Positions 8,199 through 18,516 of a DNA stretch of 64,000 nucleotides are shown in pieces. The DNA is from Hippopus hippopus (Eukaryota > Mollusca > Bivalvia > Cardiida > Cardiidae): contig OX328112.1 of NCBI GenBank assembly GCA_946811185.2, positions 26,363,742 through 26,427,741 on the forward strand, written 5' to 3'. Made by a program: the position numbers and the translations under genes. The notes below the pieces were generated by a model. That model was given only the letters and a program-made list of their open reading frames with translations. It had not been told where the DNA came from and searched no databases. The stretch's first letter is position 1, and each line of letters begins with the position of its first letter.

Positions 8199-8597
8199 AT
8201 GATTATCACTAAAAAACACGGATTTAAAAAAAGATATTCATACGGTGGTGCTGGAATCTTTGACAGCATTGCTAACTTTTTAGCGAGGCTTTTTACAAGT
8301 AGCGCAGCTAAACAAATTGCATCTTCTGCCCTTGATGTGGGAAAGAGTGTAGCTAAGGAAGGTGCAAAGAAAGCTTTAGAGGTTGGAAAAAGTGCTGCTG
8401 TAGACGCAGGAAAAAAATTAGTTACAAAAGCTTTAACACCAAAATCAAAGAAAATTTTACAAAAATATAGCACAACGCCAAAACCTGCTGATACCCCTAC
8501 AACGCAAGACATTAATACATTAATAGAAGGAAGCGCAATCGCTATTCAAGATTTAGTTAAAAAATTAAACAGTGGAGCAGGCATTAAAGTAGTATGA
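8199..8597 (+). CDS. Ala/Lys-rich putative minor virion protein (pVI-like)
   Basis: 132 residues. It has a basic N-terminus (KKHGFKKRY), a likely amphipathic helix (GIFDSIANFLARLFTSSAAK, about residues 19-38), then alternating Ala, Lys and Gly repeats with 'VGKS' and 'DAGKK' and a Pro/Thr-rich linker. This build resembles adenovirus-type internal capsid proteins with a membrane-active helix. The assignment is by composition only. The start lies 4 bases after the preceding stop and carries CTATAAAAAAATG. Confidence 0.6.
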   Translation: MIITKKHGFKKRYSYGGAGIFDSIANFLARLFTSSAAKQIASSALDVGKSVAKEGAKKALEVGKSAAVDAGKKLVTKALTPKSKKILQKYSTTPKPADTPTTQDINTLIEGSAIAIQDLVKKLNSGAGIKVV

Positions 8598-8642
8598 AGA
8601 AAAATAAGTTAAGAAAATTGTATTCATTATATAAAAAAGAGA

Positions 8643-9010
8643 ATGTCAAACTTAATATTTGATCGTGAATATTATTCAAAATACAGAAGTAGTACTATTC
8701 ATATACAAATGCATCTTTAAACCTAAAAGACTGCGAGATTCTTGAAATTAATAACACAGATTATAAACATCAAAAAGCTGTTATAAAGTTGCCTCCTAGT
8801 AAAGTAAACGTAATGAAAGAGATTGAGGAAAAAGTAAATAAGCATTTAGAAGAGTACAATATAACCCCTGTAACACTTGTGTACGGAAATAGAATTTACC
8901 CTAAAAAGAAAACATTTACCTCAGAAAATAAACTAAATAAAATTAAACTTAAAGGTGTGTTTGTTAATAGTGAAGATAAAGCTTTTCCCCAGCTTTGGTT
9001 AGAGTTTTAA
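8643..9010 (+). pseudogene. Small conserved Polinton protein, frameshifted
   Basis: The ATG at 8643 follows TATAAAAAAGAGA and opens MSNLIFDREYYSKYRSSTIH, which I recognise as the N-terminus of a Polinton protein placed just before the capsid gene. That frame stops near 8718. The continuation, LNLKDCEILEIN and then KLPPSKVNVMKEIEEKVNKH and TLVYGNRIYPKKK, is in another frame to 9010. A single indel near 8700-8718 would join them. Function unknown; its constant place next to the major capsid gene suggests a role in assembly. Confidence 0.7.
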
Positions 9011-9021
9011 GTAAAAGTAAC

Positions 9022-9053
9022 ACAATTATAATTTTATTTTAAGTTATAATTGT
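9022..9053. terminator. AT stem-loop before the major capsid gene
   Basis: ACAATTATAA (9022-9031) pairs with TTATAATTGT (9044-9053) across a 12-base loop, just after the stop at 9010 and just upstream of the capsid start box AATTATAAAAA. Third of the five stem-loops. Confidence 0.45.
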
Positions 9054-9064
9054 AATTATAAAAA

Positions 9065-10347
9065 ATGGACATTTTAAGAATTATCGACCCAATTTTAAAA
9101 GATGATAGTATTGATGAGTATGAGCACCATGAGTATGAACCAATCACAGGTACACATCTCAACAACTCAGGAGGAGATACTAGGATTAGCATTGAGACCC
9201 AAGATATTTTTACTCATCCTAGTGAGAGTTATTTACTTATTATAGGTGAATTAGAAGTGATACTGGAGCAGCTTACGATGCTAACACCAATATTTCTTTA
9301 ACAAACAATGGTCTCATGTATCTTTTTAAAGATATTAAGTATCAACTTTCAGGTATGGCAATTGAATCCATATTGCATCCTGGCCAGGCTACTACAATGC
9401 TTGGGTTGTTAAAATACCCAGTTGACTTTTCAAAATCACAAGGGTTAAACCAATTGTGGTATAAGGATACAACAAATACTGCAGCTGCTGGAAACATTGG
9501 TTTTGAAGTAAGAAGAAGGTATATTATTAGGGATGCCCTTCCAAGAGGTACCTTTAGCTTCAGAGTTCCATTAAAACATATATTTGGTTTTTGTGATGAT
9601 TATAGTAAAATATTGTATGGAATGAAGCAAACTCTCACCTTGACAAGAAATGATGATGATGATGCAATCTTTCGAGATAATGCTGCTCCTGCTGATGGTA
9701 GAATTAATTTACTTAAAATATCTTGGTTTATGCCACACGTGCTACCTGCAGATGGAGAGAAGATGGGACTTTATAAAATTATCGAGAAAAAAGAAAAAAT
9801 ACCGGTTGGATATAGACTGAGGCAGTGCGACTCTATCGCGGTTCCTCAGTCATCATCATTTACCTGGAGACTTTCTGTCAAATCATCACCTGGGGTGCCA
9901 CGTTTTATCATTGTTGGCTTTCAGAATGGTAAAAATGGTAATCAAGAGCAAAGTCCAGCAATATTTGATCATACAAACGTTAAAAATATTTATGTTATGT
10001 TAAATTCCACTAGATATCCCGCGGTTGACTATAATCTTTCATTCACTGCGCATCAATTTAGTAGAGTTTATGGTGATGCTGCTCTATTCAGATCTAAGTT
10101 TTATAACATGGATGAATTGGTGTCAAACCCTAACATTACTCCCTCAGATTATAAAACCCTTTATCCTTTGTTTGTGTTTGACGTTTCCAAACAGAGTGAG
10201 AGATTAAAATACTCAGTCACCGATATCCAAATCAAGGCAAATTTTACTGAAAATGTACCTGCAAACACAGAGGCATATGCTGTTATTATTAATGATAAGT
10301 TAATTAACTTTCAGTCTGATGGAAATAAAATGAGTGTAGTGTATTAA
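9065..10347 (+). pseudogene. Major capsid protein, double jelly-roll (one frameshift)
   Basis: The N-terminal segment from the ATG at 9065 reads SIDEYEHHEYEPITGTHLN and RISIETQDIFTHPSESYLL, hallmark residues of the Polinton capsid protein. The rest, from 9316 (NGLMYLFKDIKYQLSG, PGQATTMLGLLKYP, GLNQLWYKDT) to 10347, is in a different frame. The break lies near 9245-9265, where the correct frame continues open between the two ORFs, so a single-base indel is likely. Total length, about 427 codons, fits the family. The protein would form the hexameric capsomers. Upstream there is a stem-loop and TATAAAAA box; downstream, 21 bases separate it from the next gene. Confidence 0.92.
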
Positions 10348-10359
10348 GATTTTCCTTCT

Positions 10360-10368
10360 TATATAAAA
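10360..10368 (+). promoter_or_regulatory. TATATAAAA box abutting a start codon
   Basis: Representative of a shared start motif: an A/T box ending in AAAA placed directly against ATG. Similar boxes precede starts at 3400, 4227, 5412, 8199, 9065, 10369 and 10799 on the plus strand and at 1528, 1956, 3365 and 14633 on the minus strand. The 5' leader would be very short or the box doubles as an initiator. Confidence 0.5.
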
Positions 10369-10716
10369 ATGATAAAGATTGCAGATTTAAAAAAAATTCT
10401 TAAAGAAAATAATATAGATTTCCACTCATACTGGGATAAAAAACGGTTAGTTGAGTTGGTGAAAGAACATGGATTGTTACCAGAGGAGTCACCTGTAGCA
10501 CCTAAAAAAGAAAGAAGTAAGGACCCTAGATTTGATAGATTAAAAACTATTATGCATAATCCTAAAAAAGTTAGTTTAGAGGATGTTGAAACTGGTGAAA
10601 TAAAAACCTTTCCATCAATGTACAAGGCGGGTAAATTTATAGAACATTGCCCTCAAACGATTTTAAACTGGAATGGAAGGGTTTGGAAAAATAAATATAA
10701 GATTTGTATTCAGTAA
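10369..10716 (+). CDS. SAP-like plus NUMOD1-like putative DNA-binding protein
   Basis: 115 residues. Residues 3-36 (IADLKKILKENNIDFHSYWD...LVELVKEHGL) look like a short SAP or LEM-type two-helix motif. Residues 66-114 (KKVSLEDVETGEIKTFPSMY, KAGKF, WNGRVWKNKYKI) match the NUMOD1 kind of modular DNA-binding domain found beside homing nucleases. The frame is intact. It sits between the capsid and polymerase genes with its own TATATAAAA box. DNA binding is inferred from both modules; regulatory or packaging roles are possible. Confidence 0.6.
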   Translation: MIKIADLKKILKENNIDFHSYWDKKRLVELVKEHGLLPEESPVAPKKERSKDPRFDRLKTIMHNPKKVSLEDVETGEIKTFPSMYKAGKFIEHCPQTILNWNGRVWKNKYKICIQ

Positions 10717-10745
10717 TTTTATTATGACATTGTTATAATAAAATT
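10715..10745. terminator. AT stem-loop overlapping a stop codon
   Basis: AATTTTATTAT (10715-10725) pairs with ATAATAAAATT (10735-10745) across a 9-base loop. The left arm overlaps the TAA of the SAP/NUMOD1-like gene. Fourth of the five stem-loops. Confidence 0.45.
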
Positions 10746-10789
10746 TTTTTGAAACAAATAGAAAAAATTGCTTAAGAAATTATATCTGT

Positions 10790-10798
10790 TATATAAAA
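10790..10798 (+). promoter_or_regulatory. TATATAAAA box of the polymerase gene
   Basis: The nine bases before the ATG at 10799. It places the polymerase start here and not at 11093, because the frame between is the same and conserved N-terminal residues lie upstream of the first stop. Confidence 0.5.
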
Positions 10799-13700
10799 AT
10801 GAGTTTATTTAATAGATTTACAAAAACAGCTAGACGACTAGCCACGGCTGTCGTACCAGAATTCATACTAAGAGGAATAACTGATTTTGGTAATTGGCTA
10901 ACCGGTAATGTGGAGACAACACAAATACCACAAGTGTTGGATGAAATTGTTGAACATGTTAGAGAAAATTACCCTCCAATACAGCCGTTTGAGATTAGAG
11001 CTGCACAATCCGCATTTAGAGAGTATGCCGCTCAACATGTTATAGAGGGTAGAGAAAATTATAGCCCATAAAGATTTTTCGCAGAAACGTGGATGCCTCT
11101 TATAAATACTCTTCAAAATAATTTACAAACAAAGGTAAAACTTGTACTTAGGTGTAAATTATGGTTAATGACAAATCTTGACCAAGGCCCTGCGGAACGT
11201 GCTTTTCATAGTAAACAACATTTAAATTTAAACAGAGGAGAAGTAGACGATTTGTTGAATAAAATGATAGATGAAGTTTTAGAAAAAATAGCTAATTTCC
11301 AAAGAGAAGGTAGTGGTTGGACTTTTGGAAGTATAGTGCTGTTAAAATTACATACAGCTGCTTATATTCCTTTAAGAGCTAATGGTCACTTACCTTTACC
11401 AAAATGGATTGCTAACAAAAAAACAGTTATCAATATGAAGAATAAAGATGACAAATGCTTTTTATGGTGTGTTTTAAGAGCGCTAAACCCTAAAGAGCAT
11501 GATGCAGAGAGAGTTGACAAGGCTTTACGAGCAAAGGAAAATAGTGTAAAAATGGAGGGAATAGAGTATCCTGTTTCGTTTAAAGATATAGATAAGTTTG
11601 AAAAACAAAATTCAGAAATTAGTGTAAACGTGTATGGGTATGAGGAAATAAAAAAATATATTTACCCTCTCAGGCTTACAAAAGATGAAAGAAGCAATCA
11701 TATTGACCTTCTTTTTATTAAAAATGAGGAAAACATGCACTATGCTCTCATAAAAAAATTTAATAGTTTAGTGAGAAAACAAATAACAAATACTCATAAT
11801 GGAAATATAGAATGTTGTAAACGATGTATGAATCATTTTGGTAGTAAAGAACTTTTAGAGAAACATATGCGATACTGTAATGAACATGAACCTATTACTT
11901 TAGAAATGCCAAAACCAGGTACCATGTTAGCTTTTGAAAACCATGCAAGAAAACTTCGGGTTCCCTTTGCTGTATACGCTGATTTTGAAAGTGTTTTAGA
12001 ACCAATATACACATGCCAACCAAACCTGGAAGAAAGTTATACTATACAACGTCAAAAGCATATACCTTGCAGTTTTTCCTATATTATAAAATGTTTTGAT
12101 GATACTGTGTGTGCTCCTATAGAAAGAAGTTATACTGGAGAAAATGCTGAGGAAGTTTTTATAAACTGGTTAAAAGATGATATACAAGAAATTCATCAAC
12201 GGTACCACCAAAACCCAAAACCTATTGAAATAACAATAGAGGAAAAAATAAAACATACACAACAGACACATTGTTGGATTTGTGGTGGAAAATTTAATCG
12301 TGCTAATTATAGAGTAAGAGATCATTGTCATTTTACAGGTAAATAGAGGGGCGCCGCACACAATGAATGCAACCTAAAAGCTAAAAATCCTAACTTCACA
12401 CCTGTGTACCTTCATAATCTTAGTGGATATGATGCTCATCTTTTTATTAAATGTCTTGGTAAATCTGTTGGAAAGATTGATTGTATTCCAAATAATGAAG
12501 AGAAGTATATTAGTTTTAGTAAAAACAGTTGGGTTGGAGAAAATACAAGTCATAAAATTAGATTTCTTGACAGCTTTAAGTTCATGAATTCTAGTTTGGA
12601 TAAACTTTCAAGCAACTTAGAGGAAAGTCAATTAAAATTTTTAGCAAAATATTTCACTAAAAAAAAACTACCGTTAGTTAGGAGAAAAGGAGTTTTTCCT
12701 TATGAGTACCTAGATTCTTTTGATAAACTTAAAGAAGAGAAATTACCACCCAAAGAAGCATTTTACTCTAGTTTAAACAAAGAAGGAATTACAGATGAAG
12801 ATTATGCTTATGCGCAAAAGGTTTGGAAAGCTTTTAATATGAAAACGTTTAAGGATTACTTAGAACTTTACAATAAAATAGATGTATTGCTTTTAGCAGA
12901 TGTTTTTGAAAACTTTAGAGATGTTTGCTGTGAAAACTATGACTTAGATCCTAGTTGGTATTATACTGCTCCTGGTTTAGCTTGGGATGCAGCATTGAAA
13001 ATAACAAAAGTAAACCTAGAGCTTTTATCTGATCTTGATATGCTTTTGATGGTAGAATTAGGTATTAAAGGTGGTGTTAGTATGTGTAGTAAAAGATATG
13101 GAAAAGCAAATAATGAGGGTATGGGTGAATTATATGATCCTAGTAAACCATCAAAATATTTATTATATATAAATGCAAACAGCCTTTACCCTTGGGCAAT
13201 GAGTCGTCCTCTTCCTACTCATGGTTTTAAATGGGTGAATAAGAAAGAATTAGAAATTTGGCAAAAAATTCCATGTATATTAGAAGTAGATTTAGATTAT
13301 CCTAAAGAATTACATGATTTACACAATGACTTTCCTGCAGCACCCGAACGTTTAAAGATAGAAAAAGTAGAAAAACTTATTCCAAACTTAAATAATAAAA
13401 ATAATTATGTTATTCATCATGAAGCTTTAAAAACATGTGTTGATTTAGGTTCAAAGATTACTAAAATACATCAAGGACTTAAGTTTGAGGAAAGTGCATG
13501 GCTTAAGTCATACATTAATACAAACATTGAACTAAGAAAAGCAGCTAAAAATAATTTTGAAAAAGAGTTTTTTAAGTTGATGAATAATTCAGTCTTTGGT
13601 AAGACTATGGAAAACTTGAGAAATAGAGTAACGATACACCTGGTTTCTAATGAAGAGCGTTATAGGAAATTAGTAGCAAAACCAAACTATACCCACACAA

Positions 13701-14347
13701 CAATATTCGATGAAAACCTAACAGCGGTACACATGAGAAAGACTGATATAAAATACATTAAACCTATTTACTCAGGATTAAGCATCTTTGATATTAGTAA
13801 TACACATATGCAAAAAACTTATTATAATTACTTTAAAGCTAAGTATGGTGAAAAGGTTAGAATGTGTTATACTGATACAGATAGTTTTATTCTTGAAATA
13901 GTAACTAAAAATTTGTATAAGGATATAGAAAAAGATGTACCTGAAATGTTTGATACAAGTGATTATCCTAAAGATCATTTCTTAAAAAATGATTGTAATG
14001 CAAGAGTAGTTGGAAAGTTTAAAGATGAGTTAGGTGGTAAGATTATGACTGAGTTTGTTGGTCTAGGAGCAAAAATGTATGCTTATAACACCTTAGATAG
14101 TGAGGAAGATAAAAGATGTAAAGGTGTTAAAAAAGCAGTTATCAAGAAAGAGATAAATTTTGATAATTACAAAGAGTGTTTGCTTACAGAAAAGGATCAG
14201 TATAGAAAGACGACTGTTTTAAGAAGTAGGGGTCATGATATGTATACTGAAGAGTTAAACAAAAAAGCGTTAGGATCAAGTGATGATAAAAGGTTTGTCT
14301 TGAAAAATAAAATAGATACACTAGCTTGGGGGCATTATAAAATATAA
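10799..14347 (+). pseudogene. Protein-primed type B DNA polymerase, two in-frame stops and a catalytic Asp-to-Asn change
   Basis: One frame runs from the ATG at 10799 (after TATATAAAA) to 14347, about 1,180 codons, broken only by TAA at 11069-11071 and TAG at 12344-12346. Domains in order: an N-terminal Polinton-specific region (WLTGNVETTQIP, NYPPIQPFE), the CFLWCVLRALNPK segment, Exo I YADFES (about 11,975), an HNH-like zinc motif (CWICGG...RDHCHFTGK, with the TAG inside), Exo II LHNLSGYD (about 12,410), Exo III YNKIDVLLLAD (about 12,870), motif A, motif B NNSVFGKTMEN (about 13,585) and motif C YTDTDS (13,868-13,885). Motif A reads YINANSLYPWAM; the metal-binding Asp expected first in D-A-N-x-L-Y is Asn (AAT at 13172-13174). 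It would replicate the element by protein priming, but this copy should be inactive. Confidence 0.95.
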
Positions 14348-14368
14348 CTTTAAATAAAGTTATATTTT
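14339..14368. terminator. AT stem-loop at the end of the polymerase gene
   Basis: AAAATATAACTTT (14339-14351) pairs perfectly with AAAGTTATATTTT (14356-14368) with an AAAT loop. The left arm covers the stop codon. This is the most regular of the five stem-loops. Confidence 0.5.
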
Positions 14369-14426
14369 ACGTTTAATAAAATTCTCTGTTTTACAAATCA
14401 TCCTTGGTATAACATTCAAAAATCAT

Positions 14427-14633
14427 CTATAAAATCCTATTTCTTATTCTACCATCATATCCTAGTTTGTATTTCTTTTTATTAACTAACAATAAATCTT
14501 TCAAGGCTTTAACTCTTTCCAAAATTTTATTCAACTCCTCATTATATTCTTCATTCAACAAATCCTTAATTCTATAAATCAACCTGTAAAAATATCCAAT
14601 TGTTATATAAAATTCTTTATTGTCTATTTCCAT
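14427..14633 (-). CDS. Small helical Polinton protein near the right end
   Basis: 68 residues, not recognised. It is highly charged and helical (EFYITIGYFYRLIYRIKDLL then NKILERVKALKDLLL). Its ATG follows GTATATAAA on the minus strand, the same start box as other Polinton genes, which is the main reason to accept it. It converges with the polymerase gene. Confidence 0.5.
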   Translation of the reverse strand: MEIDNKEFYITIGYFYRLIYRIKDLLNEEYNEELNKILERVKALKDLLLVNKKKYKLGYDGRIRNRIL

Positions 14634-14639
14634 TTTATA

Positions 14640-14950
14640 TACAAGAAAAAAAATACTTAAATTATTTTCCTATTATATAATCTATAGCATTGAAACCATC
14701 ACTCAGTCCTAAAAAATCAATTCAAGTTAGTTTGTTAGCCTTAGATTTGTGTTTAACTAGTTAGTCGGTTAGCCTTGTTAACTAGTTAGTCAATTAGAAA
14801 TTTATGGGGGTGGGAATGTTGAGGTGAGGGCTAGTAGGTTGAAGGGTTAGTCGGTTGAAGGGTTAGTCAGCATGATTGGGTTGAGAATTTAAGAATATTT
14901 TGCGATTTGCGTCCGATTTTGCGCAAGCATCCCCATTTTACTACACTACT
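14640..14950. repeat. Polinton right subterminal region with TTAGTCGGTT-type repeats
   Basis: No gene. Between about 14,725 and 14,870 there are several imperfect copies of short units such as GTTAGTCGGTT, AACTAGTTAGTC and GAAGGGTTAGTC. The element end is probably near the AGTAGTGTAGTAAAATGG sequence (minus strand, about 14,933-14,953). Without the left end the inverted repeat cannot be confirmed. Confidence 0.45.
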
Positions 14951-15078
14951 ATTGCTTATTAAAGCAGGTGTTCCCTTCACCACAACGTCCTCCAGGAGTG
15001 TCATATGTAAACCTTTAAAAGTCATTACTGTGGGATGCAGACATTACATATAATTATAGTATGGAAAATGACTAATAA

Positions 15079-18000
15079 TTAATCACTGACAATACTCAAT
15101 TCAGTTTTTCTTTTCTCACTTGCCCTAATATAGAAAATTCCAACTGCATTTAATACTTTAACATTTTCACAGTTTAGGAGCTGGATTAATTTTAACATAC
15201 TCGGTTTATGATAATAATACTTTTTAAAATACAAATGCCTCAATTCATTATAAGCTGGACAAATTAACAAAAAATGATACTCATCCTCAACTTCATTCAG
15301 AGTGCACAGTGAACATATCCTTTCGTTTCTAACAATGTTTCTATGTCGACCTGTTTCAATAAAAAGGTTATGCGCGGACAGACGTAATTTGGCAACAGCG
15401 TTTCTATATGTTGTTACTTGCATTTTACAAAGATAATTTGAAAAACTAAAATCTTCTTTAAGATGTCTGTAAACAAACAGTGAAGGTCTATTATTAATAT
15501 CTTGGAAACACTCACTCACATAAATGTCAATCAGTCGATTACAGAAAATAGGTATAAATATATTTAAGTTCACTGAAGCGGGAAATAACCATACGTCGTA
15601 AAAGCCCGTCCTTTGTAATAGCTCTTTTACTTTGAATGTCCAAAGGTTAGGGTTATTTATTTTATCTAATTCTACCAGGACGGTTTGTAAAATACAATTA
15701 GGTCTTTTATCTGTGAAAAGTTTTATGAAATATTTAATTATTCTCGTTTTTATATTAATATGTAAGGGGTATCTTCCAAATTTGCCGTAGATAGCTGAAT
15801 TAGTAGTTGTGGTCTTGACATTTAACAATTTTCGAAGAAATTTTCTGTGAAGTCTTTCTGTAAGTTCACTTGTTACAAAGCCGCAGACCTCGCTAGAATA
15901 GTATAGAATCGATGCGACAAAGGAGTCAAATAAATTAATCATGATTTTTAAAGGAATTTCTTTATGTCTAGTGATTTGTAGTAAATCTCTCATTGCACGC
16001 GTCGCTTTCCCCGTTAAAGTCTTAAGGGCATTTTGAAAACTTCCATTGCTAGTAAAAACTAGGCCTAGATAATTGAAAGTGTTGACTTTTTCGATTATGT
16101 TACCTGAATATGTAAAATTAATTTCTTCGGTCAAAGTCCTACCTCTACGAAAGACAACTATTTTGGTTTTTTGAACATTTACTTTAAGGTTCCACTTTTC
16201 ACAATATTTCTCAAATTCTGTTAATAACTGCTGTAATCCTGTAGCGGTATCGGAAATAAGGACCGAGTCGTCTGCAAATAGTAATAAATAAATCGATAAT
16301 TGTCCTAGCGTAAAGCATTCATTGGTATTCTGCTGTAAAAACAACTTGATGTCCTTAACGAAAAGTGAGAATAAGGTCGGCGAGAGGGATTCGCCTTGTA
16401 ACAATCCTACATTATATTCAAATAGATCTGAAACAGAATTCATATGTTTAACACACAATTTTACATCACTATAAAGTGAACGAATAACGCTAAACAGTTT
16501 CCCAGTAATGTTATGCTTGATCACTTTAAACCATAGGCCATTTCGATAAATAGAATCAAAACACTTTTGTAGATCAACAAAACAACAGTATAACTTTTTC
16601 TTATTGGCAAATTGTCTTTGAATAAAAGAATTTAAGATAAAGATTGCATCGACCGTACTATAATTAGCCTTAAAACCAAATTGTGCGTCGCTTAAAACAT
16701 CGTATTTTACCGACCATGCTTTCAGTCGTTCATTCAATAATGAAGTAAAGAGCTTAGAAAAACAGCTAGTTAAGGTAATACCTCGGTAATTAGTGGGATC
16801 GGAATGGTCTCCCTTTTTATGTACAGGTATAATTACACCCTCAGACCATGATTTAGGAAAGATTTTTTTATCCAATATGTAATTGAATAAGTGAACAAGT
16901 GGCTTATCAAGGTAGTCTATGCATTCTTTAAAGTATTCATATATGATATTATCAGTTGAACATGCTTTATTTGTACCTAACTTTTTGACACATTTCCTGA
17001 TTTCAGCTGTAGAGAAGGGTGAATCTAGTTCTTCATATATACAATGAATATTTTCATCAAAATCACTCAAAAATTCTTCACATTCGACATCTTCTTGTAT
17101 TTCTATATCTGATGATAGGTTTTTAAAGTGATCAAAAAATGTCGAAATATCTATATCTGAGCCATAGTTTTGTTCTTTCTTTTGTTTAAATAATGTCCAA
17201 AATTCTTTAGGTTTTTTATTTCTCATATTTTCTAAATCACTTGCAAATTTTCTATTATATTTACGTTTAGCTAATCTGCAATGATATTTGTAATCTTTTT
17301 TACTGAAAATAAAATGTTGTCTATTTTCATCATTTTTTAAAAATTTATATTTTTTTAATGCATTTTCATACACTGTCTTTTCTGTTTGCAGGTATCATCG
17401 AACCAGTTTTGCCTAGGGTATTCACAATGATTACTAAAATTTGCCCTTTTTGAAACCTTAAAATGTTTTTCAAAATATTTGTTACCAACTGAGCTGAGAT
17501 AATCTGAAAATATTTTAACTAATCCGTCAGGTTCAGAATCACGTGAAATGCCATATTCTATTTCTTTATTCAAATATTCAATAGAGGTTGCAATATCATA
17601 ATTAAATTGCTCTTTGTATGAACTATTCCATCTATATATTGTCTGTACATCATTTTCAACTGAATCAGTTTGTTGATTATTAACAACAATGTTAAAAGTA
17701 AGAGGAGCGTGATTTGAATAAACATTAAAATCATGTACAATAAAATCTTTTATCATATCAAAATTTTCATAATGAGTCAATAAATAATCAACTGTGCTTT
17801 CGCCATTATGAGTAAAACAAGTAAATTTTCCTTCATTAGAAATGTTTCCGGTTCGTCCGTTTACAAGCTGTAGATCAACTGCCTTACACAAGTCTAGCAG
17901 ACAGTCACCAAACCTGTTTGATCCCCTGTCGCATGAAATGCGAGGTATCAAACCGGTCAGGTGGCCGTAATTTTGTTCGTGCCCCAATAACGGTAAGTCG

Positions 18001-18498
18001 TCCTCAATATAATCCGATTTACAGCCAGTTCGTGCATTGAGATCCCCCAAAACAAATACTTTACCCCCTAAACTCTGAAAATGCCTTATTTCTGATTCAA
18101 GTTTTTCGAATAAATCGAAATCTAAAATTTCATAAACAGGTGAGCCCTCAGGGGCTATATAAGTAGAACAAATATAAATATTATGTTATGTTGAAAAAAG
18201 TTTTGTCAAGCTTAAACCACTGAATACAGTTAACACTATTACGGACCAATTTTACCCAATGCGATAAACCATTTCTAACATAGAGTAAAATTCCTCCGCT
18301 ACTTCTCTTTGCTCTTTTATTTTGGACTTTCCTATATGAATGGAAGAGTTTATAACCATTTAAAGATATTTTTGAATTCTTATTAGTCCATGTTTCAGAT
18401 AGAAATATCAGATCATAATTGCCAATCAAAGCTGAAAATTCAGTGTCATTCAGTTTATCACGTGTAAGACCCTCAACATTCCATTGCAAACACTTCAC
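15079..18498 (-). pseudogene. LINE ORF2: endonuclease and reverse transcriptase, two frameshifts
   Basis: The first part (18181-18498) starts MKCLQWNVEG and has LSETW, the first two APE endonuclease motifs. After a one-base shift near 18,180 the frame continues (17355 to about 18190) with GDLNART and the SNH form of the last endonuclease motif. A second shift near 17,370-17,390 leads into the reverse transcriptase (15079-17373). There motif A is CCFVDLQKCFDS, motif B LQGESLSPTLFSL and motif C LLFADDSVLIS. A C-terminal zinc knuckle reads CSLCTLNEVEDEYHFLLICP. The enzyme would nick DNA and copy its own RNA at the nick. The ATG at 18498 lies 19 bases past the ORF1 stop. Confidence 0.9.
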
Positions 18499-18516
18499 AC
18501 TATTCCCGCTGTTGTC

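Larger units (their letters stand above)
1..14950. mobile_element. Polinton/Maverick virus-like DNA transposon, left end outside window
   Basis: The block carries the diagnostic Polinton set: protein-primed type B DNA polymerase, rve integrase with chromodomain, adenain-like cysteine protease, FtsK/HerA-type packaging ATPase, major capsid protein and minor capsid protein, plus several small proteins that I recognise as Polinton-conserved. Four genes at the left read on the minus strand and the others on the plus strand, diverging at 3366-3399. A last small ORF near 14,427 reads back leftward. The right subterminal region is about 14,640-14,950. The left terminal inverted repeat is not in the window, so target-site duplications cannot be checked. 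Several genes carry stops or frameshifts while others are intact, which suggests a fairly young but dead copy. Confidence 0.96.

Noticed and set aside
11069..12346. Stop-codon readthrough or reassignment in the polymerase
   Set aside because: Stops are TAA and TAG at unrelated sites, and other genes have frameshifts and a lost catalytic residue, so decay is simpler.
14725..14875. GGGTTAG-containing repeats as telomere-like sequence
   Set aside because: Units are irregular and few (GTTAGTCGGTT variants), and lie at a Polinton end.
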